DNA of 64,000 bases, taken from contig JAILPZ010000009.1 of the NCBI GenBank assembly GCA_024699225.1, positions 17,990-81,989 on the forward strand, read 5' to 3'. Source of the DNA: Sphaerochaetaceae bacterium. Its GTDB lineage: Bacteria; Spirochaetota; Spirochaetia; Sphaerochaetales; Sphaerochaetaceae. The notes below the pieces were generated by a model, which was not told the DNA's origin, searched no databases, and saw only the letters and a program-made list of their open reading frames with translations. Shown in pieces: positions 57,981 to 64,000 of the stretch. The number at the start of each line of letters is the position of its first letter. Position 1 is the stretch's first letter. The position numbers and the translations under genes were made by a program.

Positions 57981-59099
57981 TTAGCTCTCTGAGAAATCAG
58001 TATCCAGAACCATGTGGATGGTGAAATCAGGATATTCTTCCCTGATGTCATCATAGATGTGGCGGTAGAGGGCTACTCTGTCCTTGACTGTGAAGTCAAT
58101 CATCACATCCAGAGTCATGGTCTTCTCTTCAAAGTCAGCATAGAAACCGTGAATCTGCATGACACCGTCATGTGACATGGCCAGCTTTCTTACATTTCTG
58201 TAAGCTGAGACCACAACATCATCCTTGGTGTTTATGCTGTAGATACCGACAGCTGTTACTATCACGCCGTGTTTGGCGTATACCTGCCTTGTTATCTCTC
58301 TGGAAAGCTTGTCTATATCATTTGCATTCAGATCATCTTTAACTTCAACGTGCAGTGAGGCCATGTAGGCATCTGGACCGTAGTTGTTGATAATCAGGTC
58401 AAAAACTCCGTGAACACCTTCAACAGACTTAACTGTATTCTTAAGCTCCCTGACCATCTCCCTGTCTGCCCTCTCTCCGAGAATCTGGCTTAATGTATCG
58501 GAGATCATCTCAAAACCGGCTTTGATGATAAAGAGAGAGATACCGGCAGCAACATAGGCTTCTATGCTGAGGTCAAAGAACAGGTAGACAAGAGCAGAGA
58601 CAAGTGTGGCTGTAGAAAGAACAGCATCCATAAGGGCATCTTTTCCTGAATCTGCAAGAGAGTCAGAGTTGACCTCCTTACCCTTTTTGCTGACATAGAA
58701 ACCCATGAGGATTTTAACAGGAATGGCTACAGCAATAATTATGATTGAAACATTTGTGTAGGAAGGAAGCTCCGGATTGATTATGCTTTTTACGGACTCA
58801 ATTAAGGAGCTGATACCCGCATAAGTTACAATTACGGCAATTATCATAGTGCTCAGATACTCAATTCTGCCGTATCCGAACGGATGCTTTCTGTCCGGTT
58901 TCTTTCCGGCAAGCTTAGCACCGACAATGGTAATTACGCTTGAAGCTGCGTCACTTAAGTTGTTCACAGCATCCATTGTTACAGCAATTGAGTTTGTAAG
59001 AACACCTACAAAAGCCTTAAATGATGCCAAAAGAATATTTCCGAGAATTCCTATGATACTGGTTTTAACTATTACGCTTTCTCTGCTTCTTTCCTTCAT
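57981..59099 (-). CDS. Cation diffusion facilitator family transporter
   Basis: AVTMDAVNNLSDAASSVITIVGAKLAGKKPDRKHPFGYGRIEYLSTM. Confidence 0.93.
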   Translation of the reverse strand: MKERSRESVIVKTSIIGILGNILLASFKAFVGVLTNSIAVTMDAVNNLSDAASSVITIVGAKLAGKKPDRKHPFGYGRIEYLSTMIIAVIVTYAGISSLIESVKSIINPELPSYTNVSIIIIAVAIPVKILMGFYVSKKGKEVNSDSLADSGKDALMDAVLSTATLVSALVYLFFDLSIEAYVAAGISLFIIKAGFEMISDTLSQILGERADREMVRELKNTVKSVEGVHGVFDLIINNYGPDAYMASLHVEVKDDLNANDIDKLSREITRQVYAKHGVIVTAVGIYSINTKDDVVVSAYRNVRKLAMSHDGVMQIHGFYADFEEKTMTLDVMIDFTVKDRVALYRHIYDDIREEYPDFTIHMVLDTDFSES

Positions 59100-59102
59100 A
59101 AC

Positions 59103-60311
59103 TTACAGAACCGCCTCAACTTCTTTTCTGACAGTCTCCATTTCACATGTAGGCTCAAAACGCTTTACTATCTCGCCGTTGCGGTTAATCAGGAACTTTG
59201 TGAAATTCCATTTGATTTTTGAATTGTTTTTAAAATCGGGATCAAGTTTTGCAAGGTACTGCTCCATAAATGCAGCTCTCTCACCTTCACCCATGCCTTC
59301 AAACTTTGTGTTTGCTGTAAGGTACTTAAAAAGAGGGCTTGCATTCTCTCCATTTACATCAATCTTAGAAAACTGAGGAAACTTTGTTCCAAACTTCATG
59401 GTGCAGAACTCATGAATCTCATCATCAGAACCCGGAGCCTGGTGACCGAACTGGTTGCACGGGAAATCAAGAATCTCAAATCCTTCTTCCCTATGGTCAG
59501 CATAAAGAGCCTCAAGAGCCTCATACTGAGGAGTAAAACCACAGCCTGTTGCTGTGTTTACAATAAGAAGAACCTTTCCCTTGTACTCTGAAAGATTTAC
59601 GTCAATACCCTTTCTGTCTTTTACAGTAAAATCATAAACACTCATCTTTTCATCCTTTTTATTCATTTTTTTTGTGTAATACCATACCCAAAGCATTGAA
59701 AGAGCAATAATGGTTACCTCTATTACTGCTGCTGTTACGGCCAGAGGCAGGTTGCTTGTCATGAAACTTGTTCCAAGTATTGTAAGAAGAACAATATTAT
59801 CGGTCATACAGATTACGCTTATAGGAAGGAATCTGTAGTATTTAACCCTTTTGGCGCCAAGATAGAGACTTACAACATCATAGGGCAGTATCTTTGCCAG
59901 ACGGAGAATGAGAATTAGGGTAAATTCATGTTCTCCGGAAAGAAGCGGGTTATTTTTTAACTTGGGGTACTTGTTTTCAATATTAACTATCGTATCATGC
60001 CCTTTGGCTCTTCCAATAAGATAGGGAAGACTGACAGCCACCGCAGTGCCAAGAACATTTATAACTAAAGCCCAGCCCACTGGGAAAATGAGGGCTGTAG
60101 TTGCATAAAGAATTCCTGCATAAACAACAAATGTTACACTTTTGATTGCAAACAGAACCAGAATTGCCAGAGCTGAAAGAAAAGATGCTCCTGGCAGGAA
60201 AGATGCAATTTTTTCCGGCGTTATGTTACTTCTATTGATAAAAAGAAAAACTGCTGCAGCTGCCCAGAGAGCAACTGTGAGAATTTTTTTTACTGGGATT
60301 TTTTTAACCAT
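59103..60311 (-). CDS. Fusion: VTT/SNARE-associated (TVP38/TMEM64-like) membrane domain plus glutathione peroxidase
   Basis: N-terminal ATTALIFPVGWALVINVLGTAVAVSLPYLIGRAKG..., C-terminal LLIVNTATGCGFTPQYEALEALY..FPCNQFGHQAPGS..KIKWNFTKFLI in one frame; start 60311. Confidence 0.85.
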   Translation of the reverse strand: MVKKIPVKKILTVALWAAAAVFLFINRSNITPEKIASFLPGASFLSALAILVLFAIKSVTFVVYAGILYATTALIFPVGWALVINVLGTAVAVSLPYLIGRAKGHDTIVNIENKYPKLKNNPLLSGEHEFTLILILRLAKILPYDVVSLYLGAKRVKYYRFLPISVICMTDNIVLLTILGTSFMTSNLPLAVTAAVIEVTIIALSMLWVWYYTKKMNKKDEKMSVYDFTVKDRKGIDVNLSEYKGKVLLIVNTATGCGFTPQYEALEALYADHREEGFEILDFPCNQFGHQAPGSDDEIHEFCTMKFGTKFPQFSKIDVNGENASPLFKYLTANTKFEGMGEGERAAFMEQYLAKLDPDFKNNSKIKWNFTKFLINRNGEIVKRFEPTCEMETVRKEVEAVL

Positions 60312-60330
60312 ACGCCGGATTTTACACTTA

Positions 60331-60804
60331 TTAAAGAAGACTGGCAATCTTCTCTTCCAGTTTGGCAGGTGTGTCTGTAGGAGCAAAACGGCCTACAACC
60401 TTACCATCTCTGTTAATAAGAAACTTTGTAAAATTCCACTTGATTGCTGCATTGAGAAGACCACCCTTCTCCTTCTTCAGGAAAGTATAAAGAGGAGCTT
60501 CGTTCTTTCCGTTAACTTCAATCTTTGAGAACTGTTTGAATGTTGTATTGTACTTAAGGGTGCAAAATGAAACAATTTCCTCGTCTGTTCCGGGAGCCTG
60601 GTTTCCAAACTGGTTGCATGGAAAATCAAGGATTTCAAAACCCTTTTCGTTATACTTATCGTAAAGCTTCTGAAGACCTTCATACTGAGGAGTAAAACCA
60701 CAGCCTGTAGCCGTATTTACTATCAGAAGAACCTTGCCTTTATAATCAGAAAGATCAATTTCATTTCCTTTCGCATCTTTCATCTTAAAATCATAAACAG
60801 TCAT
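60331..60804 (-). CDS. Glutathione peroxidase (Cys-type)
   Basis: LLIVNTATGCGFTPQYEGLQKLY; FPCNQFGNQAPGT; IKWNFTKFLINRDGKVVGRF; active-site codon TGT. Confidence 0.93.
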   Translation of the reverse strand: MTVYDFKMKDAKGNEIDLSDYKGKVLLIVNTATGCGFTPQYEGLQKLYDKYNEKGFEILDFPCNQFGNQAPGTDEEIVSFCTLKYNTTFKQFSKIEVNGKNEAPLYTFLKKEKGGLLNAAIKWNFTKFLINRDGKVVGRFAPTDTPAKLEEKIASLL

Positions 60805-60903
60805 ATACACCTCCCCATTCTTTAATTGTGTACAACTGAATACCAAAAAAAATACAGCCGGTAAGCTTTTATGTCAAGCACTACCGGCGGCTATAATACA
60901 ATA

Positions 60904-61683
60904 TTAAAGAACCTTTTTAAGGAAAGCCTTAAGCCTCGGGTTCTGCGGATTTCCGAAGATATCTTCAGGACCACCCTGCTCTACGATTTTACCTGCATCC
61001 ATGAAAATAACGCGTTTGCCAACTTCCCTGGCAAAACCCATCTCGTGGGTAACTATAATCATGGTCATGCCGGTTTGGGCAAGTTCCTTCATAACTTCAA
61101 GAACCTCACCGACCATCTCAGGATCCAGAGCGCTGGTAGGTTCATCAAAAAGCATGACTTCGGGCTCCATCATAAGAGCTCTGACAATAGCAACACGCTG
61201 CTTCTGGCCACCTGAAAGCTGAGCCGGATATGCATCTGCCCTGTCTCCAAGCCCTACACGGTTAAGAAGATTCAAAGCCTTCTTTTTGGCCTCTTCCTCA
61301 TCCATACCCTTAACCTTTACCGGAGCAATTGTCATGTTCTTAAGAATTGTCATATGCGGAAAAAGATTGAAGTGCTGGAAAACCATACCCATTCTCTTTC
61401 TGTAATCATCTATATTAAGCTTTTTGACCTTGCCGTCAGCATCTGTGTATTTCTTCTTTGTAATATCTACACCGTGAAAAACAACACTTCCGCCTGTAGG
61501 CTGTTCAAGAAGATTAAGACTTCTTAGGAAGGTGGATTTACCACTTCCTGAAGGTCCGATTATAACAACAACATCTCCCTTATAAACATCAAGGGAAACA
61601 CCGTCCAAAGCCTTTATCTCTTCACCGTTATAGTGTTTCTTAAGGTCTGTTACCTGCAGGATTTTAGTGTCTGTCTGCACGTG
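60904..61683 (-). CDS. Polar amino acid ABC transporter ATP-binding protein
   Basis: [59 protein letters not shown] start 61683 with GGAGGA RBS inside permease end. Confidence 0.92.
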   Translation of the reverse strand, partial: HVQTDTKILQVTDLKKHYNGEEIKALDGVSLDVYKGDVVVIIGPSGSGKSTFLRSLNLLEQPTGGSVVFHGVDITKKKYTDADGKVKKLNIDDYRKRMGMVFQHFNLFPHMTILKNMTIAPVKVKGMDEEEAKKKALNLLNRVGLGDRADAYPAQLSGGQKQRVAIVRALMMEPEVMLFDEPTSALDPEMVGEVLEVMKELAQTGMTMIIVTHEMGFAREVGKRVIFMDAGKIVEQGGPEDIFGNPQNPRLKAFLKKVL

Positions 61684-62362
61684 CCATCCTCCTTTCAAAA
61701 TATGCAATTACCTTACTTGTCGGGAATGTAAGACAGAAGTATACGAGTGTGGCTATTACCAGAGGCTCGGCAATTCTGTATGTAGCTCCCTTTGTGGCTG
61801 ATACTGCATACATAATATCCTGTACACCAATTGTGTAACAGATTGAAGATTCCTTTATGATTGTTACAAATTCGTTGGCAATCGGAGGAAGAATATTCTT
61901 TACGGCCTGAGGAAGAATAACACTCTTCATGGTCTGAAAACTGCTCATTCCAAGTGATCTTGCAGCCTCTGTCTGCCCGCCGTCTACTGACTGGATACCC
62001 GCTCTGATTATTTCAGAAAGATAAGCTCCTGAGTTCATGGCCAGAGCCACAACACCGGGAAGAAAACGCTCAAATCTGATAAACCCGAAAAGCTTGAAGC
62101 CAGGAAGACTTACGCCGCCGAAGAACACATAGTAGACAATAAAGAGCTGAACCAGCATAGGGGTTGCTCTGAAAGCCTCTACATAGGCTGTGGCAATATA
62201 GTCAAAAGGATGAAACTTTGAGATTCTGCAAAGAGCAAGAATAAGAGCAATTACAAAGCCAAAAACAACTGTAAGTAAAGACAAAGAAACAGTACATACG
62301 ACCCCCTGCTTGAAGAGGTCGATGTACTGGAATGTTTTAGCAAATCCGGCTGATGATAACAT
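61664..62362 (-). CDS. Polar amino acid ABC transporter permease
   Basis: [45 protein letters not shown]. Confidence 0.93.
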   Translation of the reverse strand: MLSSAGFAKTFQYIDLFKQGVVCTVSLSLLTVVFGFVIALILALCRISKFHPFDYIATAYVEAFRATPMLVQLFIVYYVFFGGVSLPGFKLFGFIRFERFLPGVVALAMNSGAYLSEIIRAGIQSVDGGQTEAARSLGMSSFQTMKSVILPQAVKNILPPIANEFVTIIKESSICYTIGVQDIMYAVSATKGATYRIAEPLVIATLVYFCLTFPTSKVIAYFERRMARADRH

Positions 62363-63237
62363 TAGTCAATAAGTCCTTCGTAAATTTCACCTGAAGCCTG
62401 TTCGGAAGCTGAGGCAACGAAGTCAGCCATTGATCCGTCTGAAAGAGCCTGATCAATTGCCCTGTTTACACCTTCAAGAAGTGCAAGGTTACCCTTCTTG
62501 ATTCCAACTACGTTTCCTTCTGACTCGTAAGGAACATCAAGAGCTGCCTTAAGTTCAGGATAGTTCTTTGCATAAGACTCTGCTACAGCAAGTTCTACAT
62601 ATGCGCCGTCGAGCTTTCCGTTAAGAACTTCAGCAATAATATCTGTAACCTTTGCAAGCTGAACAATATCAGCATTCGGTGAATTCTCTTCTGCAAGACC
62701 TACCTGGATAGAACCGACCTGGGCACCGATCTTGTACTCAGCCTTGTTTGTGTCTGCAAGAGTTGCAAACTTTGAAGCATTCTCTGCCAGGCAGATGAAA
62801 GCCTGTGTTCCGGCATAGTAAATTGTGGAGAACTCCATTGCATCTGCACGATCCGGAGAAGGAGAAAGACCTGCAACTCCGGCATCTACGTTACCCATAC
62901 CAACTTCGGCAATAACTCCGTCAAAGTCCATAGGAATAACATCAAGTTCAAGGCCAAGGAAATCTGCAACATACTTTGCAAGAGCCATGTCAAAACCTGC
63001 AAGCTCAAGAGAACCGTCTGCATTTACTGCATAGAACTCATAAGGAGCATAGTCAGGAGATGTAGCTACTGTAAGCTTTCCTGAAACCTTTGTTGTGATT
63101 GCCTTCTTAAGATCGGCAAGTGAATATGTTGAATAATCAACATCTGCAGAAGCGCTTTCTTTTGAACCGCCTGCGAATACGCTGAAGCATGTGAAAGCCA
63201 TGATCAGAACCATAAGTAAAGCTGTAATCTTTTTCAT
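62362..63237 (-). CDS. Polar amino acid ABC transporter substrate-binding protein
   Basis: KLTVATSPDYAPYEFY; ELAGFDMALAKYVADFLGLELDVIPMDFDGVIAEV. Confidence 0.92.
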   Translation of the reverse strand: MKKITALLMVLIMAFTCFSVFAGGSKESASADVDYSTYSLADLKKAITTKVSGKLTVATSPDYAPYEFYAVNADGSLELAGFDMALAKYVADFLGLELDVIPMDFDGVIAEVGMGNVDAGVAGLSPSPDRADAMEFSTIYYAGTQAFICLAENASKFATLADTNKAEYKIGAQVGSIQVGLAEENSPNADIVQLAKVTDIIAEVLNGKLDGAYVELAVAESYAKNYPELKAALDVPYESEGNVVGIKKGNLALLEGVNRAIDQALSDGSMADFVASASEQASGEIYEGLID

Positions 63238-63418
63238 TATTTATACCCTTTTTAATTTGTATTTTTGTTGATGGAGATGTTTTAGAATTTTTATACAAAA
63301 ATAGCAATAGCTTTCATGCATATTTTTGCAAATTTTTGTATTTTTTTTCAAAAATTAATAAAAAATGTGTAAAAAGAGTATTTTTATTCGCATATGACAG
63401 GGTATTTTTATGCAAAAA

Positions 63419-64000
63419 TCAGACTATCGGAGCACCGGTCAGGTCTTCTTTACCCTCCAGAAGGCTCTCTATATAGTCGTGAAGATCCCTAACATTGTGC
63501 TTGAAAACAAAGCCGTGCATGCCGCAGGTTCTGGCAGCCGCTATGTTTGAGATAAGATCATCTACAAACACAGACTCCTGAGGAACAACGTTAAACCTCT
63601 TTATGGCAAGTTCATAAATCTCATGCATGGGTTTGATAAGCTTCACATCTGCAGAGACAACGAGATCTGAGAAACACTCACTGCCCGGAATATGAGGAAA
63701 GTACTCCTTAAGAAGACACGTTGCATTAGATATAAGGTATATATTAAGACCCCTGCCCTTGTACTCTCTTATAAGGTCAGCCATCCCTTCGACTGGGAAA
63801 ATGTGATCCCACCAGTGAAAAAGAAGCCTGTGCACAGCATCATAAAGCCTCTCGGGCACCCTGGTCTTGATCAGCTCTTCCATGGAATACTCATCAAGAT
63901 ATCCCCAGTCCATCAGTGACCAGTCCGACGTGTGGTACATTACATTATATATAAGGTCCATATCTTCCTGGTCTGTCAGCCCTGCTGTCTCCATTATCTG
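63419..64000 (-). CDS. HAD-family hydrolase, partial (5' end beyond window)
   Basis: NIYLISNATCLLKEYFPHIPGSECFSDLVVSADVKLIKPMHEIYELAIKRFNVVPQESVFVDD; frame stays open to window edge. Confidence 0.85.
   Translation of the reverse strand, partial: QIMETAGLTDQEDMDLIYNVMYHTSDWSLMDWGYLDEYSMEELIKTRVPERLYDAVHRLLFHWWDHIFPVEGMADLIREYKGRGLNIYLISNATCLLKEYFPHIPGSECFSDLVVSADVKLIKPMHEIYELAIKRFNVVPQESVFVDDLISNIAAARTCGMHGFVFKHNVRDLHDYIESLLEGKEDLTGAPIV

Overview
This is a 64 kb chromosomal window from a moderately AT-rich bacterium. Spirochaete-like (Treponema-type) origin is inferred from lipoprotein style and gene content, with low confidence. Most of it is a dense housekeeping and transport backbone: thiBP, uvrB, htrA, glnS, a phosphomannomutase, the rplY-pth-tilS-ftsH-lepA-galM-udk block, ispE, a SMUG1-type uracil-DNA glycosylase, trmJ, a TRAP transporter cluster and two ABC transporter operons. 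There are four tRNAs (Asn, Gln, Val, Asp) and no sign of CRISPR arrays, phage or transposases. The strongest candidate for something under-described is the long minus-strand unit at about 57.9 to 49.7 kb. It begins with a T-box leader whose specifier I read as UGG (Trp) and continues through a TrpXYZ-like ABC transporter, a DUF5058 protein, a small membrane partner, a membrane-anchored M20 peptidase, an alpha/beta hydrolase and a MATE exporter. Other notable items are a VTT-membrane/glutathione-peroxidase fusion next to a stand-alone GPx, a tandem pair of lipoproteins that also carry a C-terminal TM helix, an rRNA-methyltransferase-like protein with a DRYSDR-rich tail, a tRNA-Val abutting the SMUG1 start codon, a TPP riboswitch running into the thiB start codon, a frameshifted lipoprotein gene, and a cluster of ARG-box-like palindromes upstream of an amino-acid ABC operon. 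All family calls come from reading the translated sequence by eye; no database search was run.
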